Shown piece after piece: positions 24,000 to 35,042 of a stretch of DNA of 64,000 nucleotides (position 1 is the first letter of the stretch; each line of letters begins with the position of its first letter). The stretch lies in contig OZ026518.1 of assembly GCA_964019695.1 (NCBI GenBank), positions 112,214,336 through 112,278,335 of the forward strand, given 5' to 3'. The translations under genes and the position numbers were made by a program. The DNA is from Loripinus fragilis (taxonomy: Eukaryota > Mollusca > Bivalvia > Lucinida > Lucinidae). The notes beneath the pieces are model-generated. The model saw nothing but the letters and a program-made list of their open reading frames with translations, was not told where the DNA came from and ran no database searches.

Positions 24000-24075
24000 A
24001 GTCCTTGAGCAAGACACATTAATCCTTGCTTAGTACTGGTTCAACACAGGAAGACCCGTCCCAACATAACCGAAA
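24000..24075 (+). repeat. SINE tail fragment
   Basis: Matches the tail of the tRNA-derived SINE at 53.3 kb (CCTTGAGCAAGACACATTAA, then ACTGGTTCAACACAGGAAGA). The tRNA-like head is missing. Confidence 0.55.
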
Positions 24076-24097
24076 AATCGAATCAAAATCGACCCCC

Positions 24098-24370
24098 AAA
24101 ACGAGTAAGTATATGGCCAGGAAATGCCACACTCACAGATCACAAACTAGCCCATGGCACCATCAGAGAGAGACATTAGAACACGGACAAACAAAAGCTT
24201 AATTCAACATAAAGCAACCAACTCTCTCTATCTCATCGAGATGACTGCCAAACTAGATAGGATACAGAAAACTAAGATCCAACACAAAAACCCTACACTC
24301 CATGGCAGAAAAAACGAACTAATATCAACATAATCGTCGCCTTAGAACGGACAAATGCCACGGCCATTGA
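24098..24370 (+). repeat. Dispersed repeat family B, copy 1
   Basis: Starts AAGTATATGGCCAGGAAATG and ends near GTCGCCTTAGAACGGAC. Copies at 32.7, 40.3, 47.6 and 58.9 kb share the same block order. It has no ORF of its own. It ends about 375 bp before the T1 exon. Confidence 0.75.
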
Positions 24371-24745
24371 ATGGCTTAATTGGAATGATATATAAGTTGG
24401 CATATTGGTAAACTAGAAAACGGAAGCAGAATGCGATCGGATCTAATGATAACAGAGAGCGAAACGAACCTGGACCCGTTTTTTGGTGACATTGAGCATA
24501 AACTGTACTGTATGTGATCGGCATGTATCACAGTCTCACCAGAGACATTGTTGTTCGCACACACAATGCAGGTAGTGAATTCAGTTTCAAACAAAGATTT
24601 TATAAGATTCTACGATGGGCGTTCAATGGGTAGCCAAGGGTCCAACGTTTCTAAGACTGATTAGATAGCAGGAGCGCAGGTTGATTTAAATCTTCGCTGT
24701 TCGCAAATGCAAATTTGTTATTATTGTGTCCATTTTCTTTTGCAG

Positions 24746-25014
24746 GAGAGCTCCATGTGCCGCTGGAGGTATGTGGCGCCGTCGTTAAACGGGAGCTGGA
24801 TTATTGGCAGATTAACGAGAACCACATCAAGTCCTGTTGCTGGAGAAATTACCGCTCGTACATCGAAAATAAACGTATTCTAGACTCTTTTAATAGGAGC
24901 ATATTGAAACAACAAATGTGTATTAATGTGGACGAGGGACTGAAAGGTTGGCAACGATTCAGAACGAAAGTATGGATGTTACTCGAGTATCCTCGCACTT
25001 CCACGGCTGCTATG
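24746..25014 (+). CDS. Shaw-like: Voltage-gated K+ channel (Shaw/Kv3-like), unit 2, T1-domain exon
   Basis: Encodes the second half of the cytoplasmic T1 (BTB-like) tetramerisation domain and the linker to S1, about 89 residues. The acceptor is TTTTCTTTTGCAG (AG at 24744-24745), phase 1, and the split codon most simply completes Gly of the usual T-G-x-L-H stretch. The donor is ATG|GTACGT at 25014/25015, phase 0, matching the phase-0 acceptor at 35042. The zinc-binding signature H-x5-C-x20-C-C is intact (HVPLEVC through SCCW). This motif occurs in Shaw, Shab and Shal channels and is absent from Shaker. Subunit assembly by T1 contacts is family knowledge. The exon with the start codon and the first half of T1 should lie upstream, but I could not find it between 3.8 and 24.7 kb. 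Confidence 0.9.
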
Positions 25015-27044
25015 GTACGTATTATTAAATGTTTGTTTATTGAAAATGACGTCACGTGGCCATTACTGAAATTTGTTAACATGGCTACCAGATACCGTAT
25101 TTGCCCTTAGTATACATACAGATTATGCTGGTTAAACAGCATAAACACAGATCATGCTGTTGCTGAAGGATCATTCTGATCAGGGTTTAAATGGTTTACC
25201 AATGTAATTGAAAACACGCGTTTGTGCATCCCATAAGATAGATAAAATGATATTGTAAACAGTTTGAATTAACAAATGCTTAAACGCACCGCACACTCTC
25301 AGTAACCTACAAAATGCTCCGTGGTTAAGATAGAATTTATCCGCCAATCTGTTCGGGGAATTTGTCGAAAATCCTATTTCAAGATGGCCACGGTGGCGGC
25401 TATGTTGAATGTTAATGGTATGTTATGTCATCATAACCTGGACAAATCTGAACGAACTCAACAACCTGTTGTTCCTTACAAAATTTAAGTTTGACATGAT
25501 GTTCTAGAGAAGAGGTCACCGCGAAAAAATCTTCAAAATTTCAAGATGGCCGCCATGAGAATCTCCTGACATCACCATTTGAAGAAATAGAAAACTACCC
25601 GGTGTCCTTATTAATGTACCAAACGAAACTTCAGCCCAATCCAACCCGCTGTTTTCGGAGTAGAACTAAAATGTCCTGTTCACCTGATTTAATATCCATG
25701 ATTATAGGGCACACTGAAACTCAAAATTCAGTTGTTATTCATAAGATTGCGCAAATTTGAGTAGAGGGTAACTGATGAAGCCTAAATGGCAGAAACTAGC
25801 TAGTCTGGCCCAGGAAAGATGCACACTCTAGTTTCAGTTCTTTGGTGCAGTCTTTGCTTCCAAAGGATACCCTGTTAAGTACATATTTGCCTCAATTGTA
25901 AGATCCCGTAGATTTGTTTTACAGGTATGGTTAAGATAAATTCATAATTTGCATCTTGCTTCTTTTTAGAATGAAAATATCCACCGTTTGGGGGCACCTG
26001 CCTTCCTAGGTCAAAATTGCTTACAGGCAATCACAATATTGTGTGTGCCCGATCTTTAATTCCATGGTAACCACCTTCGGGAAAGATCAAGGTCCACTTT
26101 GAGGGTACCAATCGAAACGCTCGTTTACTTTGTTGTAACTAAATCTGACTGTTTGCCCTACCCCCACACCCACCCCACCCACACTTTACTACTTAAACAC
26201 ATTATATATCTGCTTTTCTCACAGCTAAACACCATGATAAAAAGTCAACAAATATATGAACGTTCCAGTCCAAAAATTGAGTTTACATGTTCTCATTCTT
26301 TCACCATGCTTTTAACACGTAGAAACTTTAATTACACTGAAGCACCGATTGTTAGAATGTTAGAAAGAACTGCTTTATGATGATTGCATTAAAATGTTAG
26401 TTACTTTATAATGATAAGCGACCCTTATGAGTACAAAACAAAGAAGAATGGGGTCTTCTAAAGAAAGAGATGTCAGTGTATATCGTAAAGGCATCCGCGC
26501 AGTCTCTCCGCGAAGTCTGCAAAGAGTATGAAATATATGAAAGAGCATACCCAAAACTAGGCCTCAAGCTGCAATGGCATGCATGTTCAGGGTGACTTCA
26601 CGCATGCGCATATCAGTACCAATATATCATTTGCTGGTCCAAATTTCTCCTACAAATCATATTTTGTGCTAATAAAATGACAACTTTTACGAAGTTTAAT
26701 TTTTCTGAAGTAAATTCTTCAACTTTACTCTAAAAGCGCCACCAAATATTTGCGGCAGACAACTTATCTAAAAGCTATCGCTGCCTAAAGATACGATAAG
26801 GCGTGTTGTGAATATGAACAGTCAAATAAAGACTATTCATGTGAAATGACAAACCTTACTTTCACGGGCCATAAAGTGAGTGAAGAGTGGGACTTTCAGA
26901 ACATTCGTTGCTCGTTTACACAAAGCATGGGTGAAGATGAAGAAGCAAAGCAAGATCTAGACCTCATGCCCTAATGAAAACGTCAGAATTGGTGTTTATT
27001 AGAGGTCTTTGTTCATATTGCAATTAGTACCAAAATCTCATGTG

Positions 27045-27125
27045 CACTGTAAAAAGTGGAAGTTAACACCAAAAGAGATGGCAGCTGAGCTGCCACCCCT
27101 TTTGGTGTTAACTAACACATAGTTT
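27045..27125. repeat. Short inverted repeat, family O fragment
   Basis: GTTAACACCAAAAGAGATGG pairs with CCACCCCTTTTGGTGTTAAC across a CAGCTGAGCTG centre. The same hairpin forms the core of the larger element at 42528-43074. Confidence 0.75.
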
Positions 27126-28004
27126 CCTACAAAAATGCTTTGAGTCCTACATTTTTTCTGTAATAATTTTTAAAACGTTATTCTCTTAGTCCGGCAGAAA
27201 TGTTGATTGACCTGGAAATAGCATATATAGTTTTTTTTACTGATTCTAGTTGGTTAGGCATTGTCAATACAGAATCCAACTGATGCCACCCTGGCACCAT
27301 TGAGCATTTCGAGATTTTTAAGATGGCCGCGAAGATGTCTGCCAGATTACATATATGATTACAACATGGACTTCTTATGTTATATCATTATATTTTGAGA
27401 GGGTTTTGGCTTAGTTTGACAGAGAATGTTTTATCTTTGACAAGTTTTTCTGATAGTTTTATCGTAAAATGCGCCTATTGAAGATGACATCCAAAATGGC
27501 TGCCAAGTGATGAAAATTTTACTACTTTCTGCATATCTGCCCATTTCAAAGCTTATGAAATGTATTTTCGTTCTTGAGGACTGGCCTTTATTACTTTAAC
27601 AAGATTGGCTGATATTTCATCTGGATAAATACAATCAAACAGAACATAAAGTTTTAAACCAGTAAAAGAAAGGTTATACCAAAATTAGTGACAGTTTAGT
27701 GTGCTTGCCCATATATTGTTTCATATAGTATATTTTTCTTTTATCAGAGCCTACATGTACGAAGAGATCACTATATCTTGCTTTCGTCATCCTGTTGTTG
27801 TAGACCATCGTCCGTGCGTCAGTGCGTCTTGTCAAATATAAACTCAAGGCTTACTTCAAAGGTTGCTTTACGAGGCCCAGTGCCTTTTTGTCACGCCATC
27901 ACTAAGTCATGCAGTTTTGTTTTGCTTGTTATGCATGCTGTACTTTCGGTCAACTCAGCCAGCATACAATACATACAAGTCAGCAGAAATTCTAGACGGT
28001 TAAT

Positions 28005-28165
28005 TTTTCAACATAATTGCTGTTATTTTGATAGTGATATTTTGTTAAGATTTACGAAGCTGGTAAAATGCATACATGAATTTTAGCTATATTACTGTGT
28101 TCTTAAAAATAAGAACCATTATTTCTAAAAATAGAAGATCAAAGTTACAGACGTTGCAGCTTACT
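28005..28165 (+). repeat. Dispersed repeat family N, copy 2
   Basis: Aligns with 47222-47385 in the same orientation (GTTAAGATTTACGAA, GGTAAAATG, AGAAGATCAAA, TACAGAC). About 160 bp. Confidence 0.65.
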
Positions 28166-28399
28166 GAAAAGCTGCTCTAGTGTAAGTAAAGGCTGGACTG
28201 GAAAACTTGAAAGACATGTCAAACACTTAAATCTTCAGACTTTTGTCTCAAACAAATAAAATCATAATAAATGAATAAAAAAATAAATGAACACGAAAAA
28301 AGTCCATAGCTGTCGTCTACTGCATATGTTTGATAACACAACAGGTGAACAAAGGGTTTTCATCCTGATAATACTATTGTAAACGTTTTGCTACTTTGG

Positions 28400-28440
28400 C
28401 TAATCTCCCCCGCCCCCACCACCACCCAAATGATAACAAT
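28400..28440. repeat. C-rich simple stretch
   Basis: CCCCCGCCCCCACCACCACCC-type low-complexity sequence. It explains the Gly run of a - strand frame here. Confidence 0.6.
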
Positions 28441-28650
28441 AGATGACACTGTATGCGACTGCACTCGGATATGGCTTTATGACGAAATATTTTTCTAAAA
28501 GAACTAAATATCGTTTCGAAAATCTGCATTTTTTTTTAAATAAGTGTTTCGCCAAAAAATAAATCGAATCTATTTCTGTAAGAAGCAGCATTATTTTTTT
28601 TTACTAGAACATAGATCTACTGACCAACATCTTAAATCCCGTCTACAACT

Positions 28651-28866
28651 ACTGTAAATTCGGAAATTTTCGCGAGGGTTTTATTTTCGCGAAACTTTGC
28701 AGCTGCGAAGTTTCGTGAAACATAAACTCTCTCGAAATTGCGAAATGATTCTGTCGTTTATTGATGTGGGTAAATCATACCCTTGTCGCGAATTTTTAAT
28801 GTGGCATATAAGTCTTTTAGCGCTATTCGCGGAAATAATAGCCGCGAAAATTTCCGAATCTACAGT
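28651..28866. repeat. Inverted-repeat element family M
   Basis: The ends TACTGTAAATTCGGAAATTT and its inverted partner AAATTTCCGAATCTACAGTA are about 26 bp with one mismatch, followed inside by GCGAAA-rich imperfect palindromes. TA at both ends suggests a Tc1/mariner-type target duplication. About 216 bp and non-autonomous. A related palindrome is at 38.4 kb. Confidence 0.85.
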
Positions 28867-28884
28867 AATCTATCCCCACAATTA

Positions 28885-29272
28885 CTCACTCACTCGTTCA
28901 CTTAACCCAAATTTTCTCAATCACTTGGCTGTTTATCTACCCACTCACTCACACACCCATTCACTCATTCTATAACTCACTCTCTCACTATTTGACTCAT
29001 TAAATTATCCGCTCAATGAGTGAGTGAATGGTTTATTCGGTTCATAAATAAAACCATGTAAGTGAATAAGTGAGTCAGTCAGTGAGTGAGTGAGTCATGA
29101 TGTGAGTGAGGGCGGTGTGAGTGAGTGCTTGTGCGGTGAGAGTAGGAGATAGTTTTATTAGTGCGCTATGGTGTGAGTGAGCGAGATATCGTGTGAGTGA
29201 GTGAGTGAGTGAGTGAGCGAGCGAGCGAGCGAGCGACCGACCGACCGACCGACCGACCGACCGACCGACCGA
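28885..29272. repeat. Compound tetranucleotide satellite, strand-switching
   Basis: CACT/TCAC-type units dominate up to about 29010, then their complement GTGA dominates. The 3' part is a clean run of about six GTGA, then about five GCGA, then about eight CCGA units (29191-29272), each step being one base change. Ser/Arg- and His/Ser-rich frames here are artefacts. Confidence 0.9.
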
Positions 29273-29650
29273 GTTGGAAAGCTGCTAAAAAGACCGTATC
29301 AACCAGTTTGTGAGTGAATTTGCAGCTTGATAAACGATAGCATAAGAGACCTTTGAACGAGAAATCAAAACAGGGTAGTACGATTAATGAAACTGTGAGT
29401 AGAATTGTATAAGCTTTAAGCTGTCGTTCTGGTCCTAAATTGCATTCTTTATTACCGTATATAATATTGTTCAGTATGGTTAAAATATAGCAGTTTAAAC
29501 CGATTGCAGCCTGTCCCATGACAGGTTAACTGGAGATTTAAATTTAAGCCCCAGTTATACTGTCATGGGTTTGGATAAGATTCAAGTCCCATGTATTAAA
29601 TACCAAATAACGGCCAAGTTCGTCTGCTATTTAAGAAAGTTATGATTAAA

Positions 29651-30106
29651 ATAAGTAAGGGTGCAAAGATCAGGAATCGATACAATCAAGTACCACACCT
29701 GACCCAGGATACCATTGGGAAAGTGACAAACTCACAGTTAGACACTACAAACGAGAGCCAAGCGGTAAGCCCTTTTCCAGCAGGTGACCACAAGGCACAT
29801 AAAAACAGACGCGCGCAAAGGCATAGCAAATACAAGACAGAAAAAACATAAAAGATCCACAAAAGAAGTATCGCCTTGGAACGGTTAGTAAAATATTTAA
29901 CTGGAGGGCTTAAACCGGTTTCACGGCACCAACCTCACCCTTATTTCAAATATGGATCAAGACACATAGATATTTGGTTTGCATGAACGACCCCTAACTT
30001 ATCAATGCATCATCTAAAACATATAAATCAAGATATAACAAGGAGAAAAGGCAAAGATAAGGACTCAACAGTTAATAAAACTGAATACCAGAGCAAAAGA
30101 AATCAC
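29651..30106 (+). repeat. Dispersed repeat family A, copy 5
   Basis: Full-length match to 1768-2226, including AAGGGTGCAAAGATCAGGAA and the end AAGGACTCAACAG followed by AGAAATC. It lies in the intron of channel unit 2. Confidence 0.88.
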
Positions 30107-30509
30107 GTGGTGAAAAACCATGTTACAGTATCAAGAAACCCCAAGGTATACAATCAGGGACTGACAGTCATCCCAATTCCAGAAAAGGGTCATACTAGTC
30201 TTTACGTTACTTTTTACGTCCACCATTTAACTTTGACAAAATTGCTTCAACTTATGTCATAACCTACACATCTAGGAACCAGACAGACTGGTCTTCTCTC
30301 GCTTACAATCTAGGAGAAAAAGAAATAAATCATAACATAAGCTTCTTAAATGTCTAGTTGTGACAAGTCAGACATGCACAGTCTGATTTATCTCCGCTTG
30401 GCGCTTATGTATATATGGTATAAACAGCCAGTGTATGACAAACACAACAAAATAGTCTGTGTTACTAGCTAGAAGTCTCAGTCTTCATTTATAATCGGTT
30501 GTTTCACAC

Positions 30510-30546
30510 GCCAGCGTCACGTTATGTAGCGCCAGCGTCACGTTAT
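30510..30546 (+). repeat. Short direct repeat
   Basis: CGCCAGCGTCACGTTAT occurs twice in a row with a 3-base gap. Confidence 0.85.
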
Positions 30547-30636
30547 CTAAGTAGATCCTCGATATACATCCGAGGTCTGATTCAACGGAGTCCCGCGGAA
30601 TTAGCCGAGGCAGTTCCGATTGGCCTCATAATGCCG

Positions 30637-30763
30637 ATTCTCGCCGAATCTCACGATCCAATGATACCAGATTCTCGCCGAATCTCACGATCCAATGATA
30701 CCAGATTCTCGCCGAATCTCACGATCCAATGATACCAGATTCTCGCCGAATCTCACGATCCAA
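30637..30763 (+). repeat. 34-bp tandem repeat, 3.7 copies
   Basis: A unit starting ATTCTCGCCGAATCTCACGA is repeated at 30637, 30671, 30705 and 30739 with no differences noticed. Such identity implies recent expansion. The unit contains the self-complementary pair ATTCTCGCCGAAT. Confidence 0.95.
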
Positions 30764-32021
30764 ATGTGGACTATTTAGATAACCTATACCATATATTGAT
30801 AGGTCTAGGAGAGGCAACTATACTATTTGAGTTAAAATTCAAACTGGTCCAAGTCCAAGTCTCCTCTGAGGCGCAAATCATTTCGTTGTTTTCATCACAC
30901 GCATGCTCAAGTTATATGTCCTTGCTTCGGATCAGCTTCTTTGGCTAATCTTTGTGATCAATCCACACGTAACTGAATTAAGAGAGAAAATCAAACTGAC
31001 TGCTAGCAGGGAGTTCTGCAACAGAATCATAACTCTGAATTAATTCATGAATCAATACACGCAAAACAGTCCATCATAAAAATGCAACATTTCTAAGACA
31101 TAGATTTAATTAGTCTGGTTTGTAAGAGAGCCTGTATACCAATCGAAGATACGACCAGCCACAGGAATTATATTGGCACGCCTACATGTATATCATTTAC
31201 ATCTACTAGGTGTATGGGTTATACTTGTTTTAAAATGATCTACGTAAAAAATCACAACAACTGTTATGGCGTGGTGATTTTATTCTCAAAAAAGTTTCAC
31301 TTACTAAAACATGGATATCCGCAATAAATGTTATACATGAACCATCGCATATAGACATATAAATATACATACAAACCTATTTTTACAAAGACAAGATCGC
31401 AACACCCTTGTTCCGTTAAGCGTGTGAGACTTCTGCAGCACTATATATATAGTAAGGATGTTTTCCTCGCTACTGGGCCCAGATGATTAACCTAAACTAA
31501 GCAATTAAGCTGCACATGCAAACTTTATTCGGTCGTAGATTCCGTGAAATCGGCACTAAAACGCAATCAAAATGACATATATTTCGCAAAGGGATAAAAA
31601 GAAAATATAATCACAATTTCGGAAAACACGATTGCCAAAAGCCATGAATAGCAAAAACCCATGAGAGAAGTGAAATTGGTTGCATTCAATGCACTGAATA
31701 CAAGTTGCATTTCGATATTGCTCTTCTTGGTCGAATCAATAATGTCGCGAATCTCAATAAAACATGCCTTTTGATAAATTTCAAGACCTTATCTGTATAA
31801 ATTAGACACGTCTCATCAGAACCTCTTCCAGCAGGTCTACTTTTGAATAAGCCAAAATAACATCTCTTTATGAAATCGTGATATTGCTTAGCTGTCATTG
31901 AACAAGCTGCGTGTATGCATACGAAAAATGCATCTGAAAATGTCGTCTGGGGAGGCGTCTGTTGCATGTAAATGCTTACGTCAATGACTTATTTCGGCAT
32001 ACAGACAAGCAGCGTGGACCC

Positions 32022-32384
32022 TGATCAGACTGCTCTTCTAAGAGCAGTCTGATCTGAGTGCACATTGTTTGCTTCCGAGATAATTTAAGAGGGCCAGCAG
32101 ACGACTCACAGTAGACGCTGTTTAGTGTCGAGTTAAAATGTAGTGACTGCTTCAGCGACTTGCGGAGATAAAGGGCAGGTATCCAGCATTAGGTACAATT
32201 TGGCATATGCGTACTGCGAAAATTCAAATCAATCTGCTTCTCCGCACAATCTGGTTAGAGTCTTAGTTTTCCACCTGAAGAAACCTCAGATCCTTGGCTA
32301 CCTATATTCCATAGAGGAACGCCCATCGAAGACTCAGATCTAACTGTACGGAAGCGCAGGCTTATCTGAGTCTTCGATGGGCGC
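32022..32384. repeat. Pair of hairpins
   Basis: A 32-bp palindrome at 32022-32053 (GATCAGACTGCTCTTCTAAG and its complement) and an inverted pair at 32319-32339/32362-32384 (CGCCCATCGAAGACTCAGAT). They may mark the body of one MITE, but no outer termini were defined. Confidence 0.55.
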
Positions 32385-32741
32385 AATTGCCAGCAGGTAC
32401 CTTTTCCTGGATACCGGCTCAAAACTTTAATGTCTCTGCATTATCATATTTATGAATTTTAGAATAAACGTAATTAACAAGAAAACTACAAAACTGCCAA
32501 AATTCGCATCATCATCAAAATCAACATTAATTGCGCTTAGTGAATGCAAGTTGCATATGACAGAATAATCTCCAAATCTTATAAAACGGGGTTCCAAACT
32601 CTTCTAAAATACGACTGATATAATACATTATCTTAAGAGATCAATTTAAGAATTAGACTATTTGCCCCATACAATTTGTTAAAGAGCTGAGCGTCTTTTC
32701 CCAAAAGTAAAATACTGTTGTATTAAAAAAGTAGACCCATA

Positions 32742-33490
32742 AAATAAGTGAGTATGACCAGGAAATGCCACAATCACAGGCTAAAGACCAACCAGGCACC
32801 ACGAGAGTGACAAACATTACGCAGGCATCCTCCCGTCAGCATGTACACAATTAAAGTAGCCAGCTCACCATTCTCAGCGAGATGCTTGCTAAACTAGAAA
32901 GGGCATAAAGAATTGTATCACAAAGCAAAACAAGGATCTAATACATAAACCCCACATACAATGGGAGCAATCAATAAACAATGAATCAACAACAAACAAC
33001 ATAACCACCACCTTCATGCGCGGATCCAGAAAGTTTTGTCAGAGGGATTCCAACTCTGACAACGTTTTTTTTTTATCTTTTTCCTTAGTTGATGAGGGAG
33101 AGAGGATCAAAATACCACTAAAAGCGGGTCATCATCAGCCGCCAGCGCATTGCACTTCGCTGTCGGCCTACGATGGTGCAACATCGAATGTTGTCTTGGT
33201 TTTTCAGGGAATCTGGAAGAGTATTGCTAAGTAACCCTATATTTTGTGGGGTTTTTCAGGGGCTGGGGGTCCGGACCCCCTCCCCTTCCCCACCTCTGGA
33301 TCCGCGCATGACCTTAGAGCGGTCAGCAGCAGCAGTGGAGATGCTTTATCAAATTTTACAGGCCAAATATTCGCCTCAGGTTCTACTGCTGTTTATACAC
33401 ACCATCGGAACATAGACACATTTAGACACATTCATAAAAGTAAGAACACCACCAAAGTAAAACAACCAGCTCTCTCTCAAATAACAACGT
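32742..33490 (+). repeat. Dispersed repeat family B, copy 2, split by an insertion
   Basis: Starts AAGTGAGTATGACCAGGAAA. At ACCACCACCTT (33014) it is interrupted by element J2 and resumes at 33311 with ACCTTAGAGCGGTCAG, which is what the other B copies have at that place. The downstream limit is uncertain. Confidence 0.75.
33015..33310. mobile_element. Inverted-repeat element family J, copy 2, nested in family B
   Basis: Begins CATGCGCGGATCCAGAAAGT and ends CTCTGGATCCGCGCATG. A 5-bp target duplication ACCTT (33010-33014 and 33311-33315) flanks it, and joining the flanks restores family B. 296 bp with no transposase frame. Confidence 0.85.
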
Positions 33491-33780
33491 GAAGAATCAC
33501 CTCATTTATCTTAAAAGTAGCAAAATTGTTGTTCTTTAAGAATATCAGTCATCTTTGGTCGCGACCGCCATCATCTGTTGCGCCAGCCTTGTTGCCTGAC
33601 TGTCGTTTAGTAGTGGTTACATACTGAAAGAAACTTTACAAAACGTGTTTTGTTAGTGTGTTTTTTTTCGCAAATAAAACAAGGCTTATCTCATCTTGTG
33701 TCTAAAATACTGAAAAAAATGATGGGTGTCGTTTAGTTTAGGTGTTAAAAGCAAATAAAATAAAACAAATCATAAAAAAG

Positions 33781-33844
33781 GCGTTTTGTAAGGTTTCTCT
33801 CCAGTATGTAACAGTTACATACGGGAGAGAAACCTTACAAAACG
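33781..33844. repeat. 64-bp palindrome
   Basis: GCGTTTTGTAAGGTTTCTCT pairs with AGAGAAACCTTACAAAACGT across a GTATGTAACAGTTACATAC centre. A weaker copy of one arm lies at 33620-33655. Confidence 0.9.
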
Positions 33845-33978
33845 TATTTTTTTGTTTATTCATTTTATTGTTTTTTTTTTGTTTTCGCTGGTCCTCTTCT
33901 ATTACAGTTTACATCGAGGAGACAAAAAAGACAAAGAATATCTCCTGATGATACTAAAATAATGAAAACATGATCCAT

Positions 33979-34172
33979 AGGTCCAGATAAGGATAGTTTG
34001 TGCACCGAAAATTGTATTTGTTTCCTTACCCATTAATTTAAACATGTTTTTTGGGTCCTCAAAAGAACCGTCTCATTGAGACAGTTCTTTTGAGTACCCA
34101 CAACATATGTTTTGGTTGAGAAATAAGAAAATAATTTTCCAGTACGCACTCTTATCTGGAGGCCTGGACTCA
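33979..34172. repeat. Inverted-repeat element family H, copy 1
   Basis: Starts AGGTCCAGATAAG and ends CTTATCTGGAGGCCT. The centre is a hairpin, AAAGAACCGTCTCATTGAGA / CAGTTCTTTT. Nearly identical to 63005-63194, which has an 8-bp target duplication. Confidence 0.8.
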
Positions 34173-35042
34173 TCCACTTTTGGTTGTTCGCAATGATTAA
34201 AGGGCATTACAATTTTAAAGCTAATAAGTGCTACGCTGATTTGACTTGTTTAATACAGCTTCCAGATGTGGTTCCGAAATTTTAACGAGTCCCTGTTCTG
34301 AGTATTCATGTATAAACCCTTCAAAGAAAGTCGGAGATGGCAAAGAGAACATTCTTTCAGTGCAATGAAGTTGACATACAATCAAAACATAACAAAATGA
34401 ATTGATAATTCTGATAATAAAATAATAATGAAAAACGTGCGAAAATGAAAATATTAGAAACAGTTCTTTATTGTAAATAGATTTAGAAATGTTGAATGCA
34501 AATGAAAAAGCTTTTTCTCGATTTACAAATTAAAATTGCATGAAAATGAAGAATTTTTGTATCGAAGTTATCGTATTTTCAAAGGATAACTTCGTAACAA
34601 CAATATTTTCATAAACATAAAGACAAGGGCATACTTGATATAAAACAATATTCATTTATATGCATGAAATAAAGCCTATTTGCTTTTAGAGCATGCATTT
34701 TAAAGCAAGTTTCATCAAATTCAGACGTAAAATAAATACGTTATAATAAGTAAAAAAACACTAACATCTGAATTCTAGAAAGTAAACCAGTTGAATATCT
34801 ACTAAATAAAGCTTCTGTATATTTTGAAAATATAATCAAATCATCATTTCTATTACAAATTGTACAGCTTTTTTCTCAATGTCAATTATTTCAACAAAAA
34901 TCACAATTAGATATAAATAGCCAAGTAATTAGATTTCTGTTTAAGCCTATACAGCCTCAAATGACTGCCTCCCATTGCTTCCCATTGACTTCATTTTGAG
35001 CGTATGCACTACCACATCTAACTTATTTTGTTACTATTTCAG

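Larger units (their letters stand above)
25015..35042 (+). other. 10-kb intron of channel unit 2
   Basis: Bounded by GTACGT and TTACTATTTCAG. It is filled with repeats: family N (28.0 kb), an inverted-repeat element (28.65 kb), compound tetranucleotides (28.9-29.3 kb), family A (29.65 kb), a 34-bp tandem (30.6 kb), family B with a nested J element (32.7-33.5 kb), a palindrome (33.8 kb) and family H (34.0 kb). Around 25310-25720 and 27320-27500 there are several AAGATGGCC phrases of unknown origin. No additional exon with channel homology was seen. Confidence 0.8.

Noticed and set aside
29166..29519. 117-codon - strand frame with Ser-Arg-Ser-Val run
   Set aside because: The C-terminal half is the GTGA/GCGA/CCGA satellite; the rest has no family resemblance.
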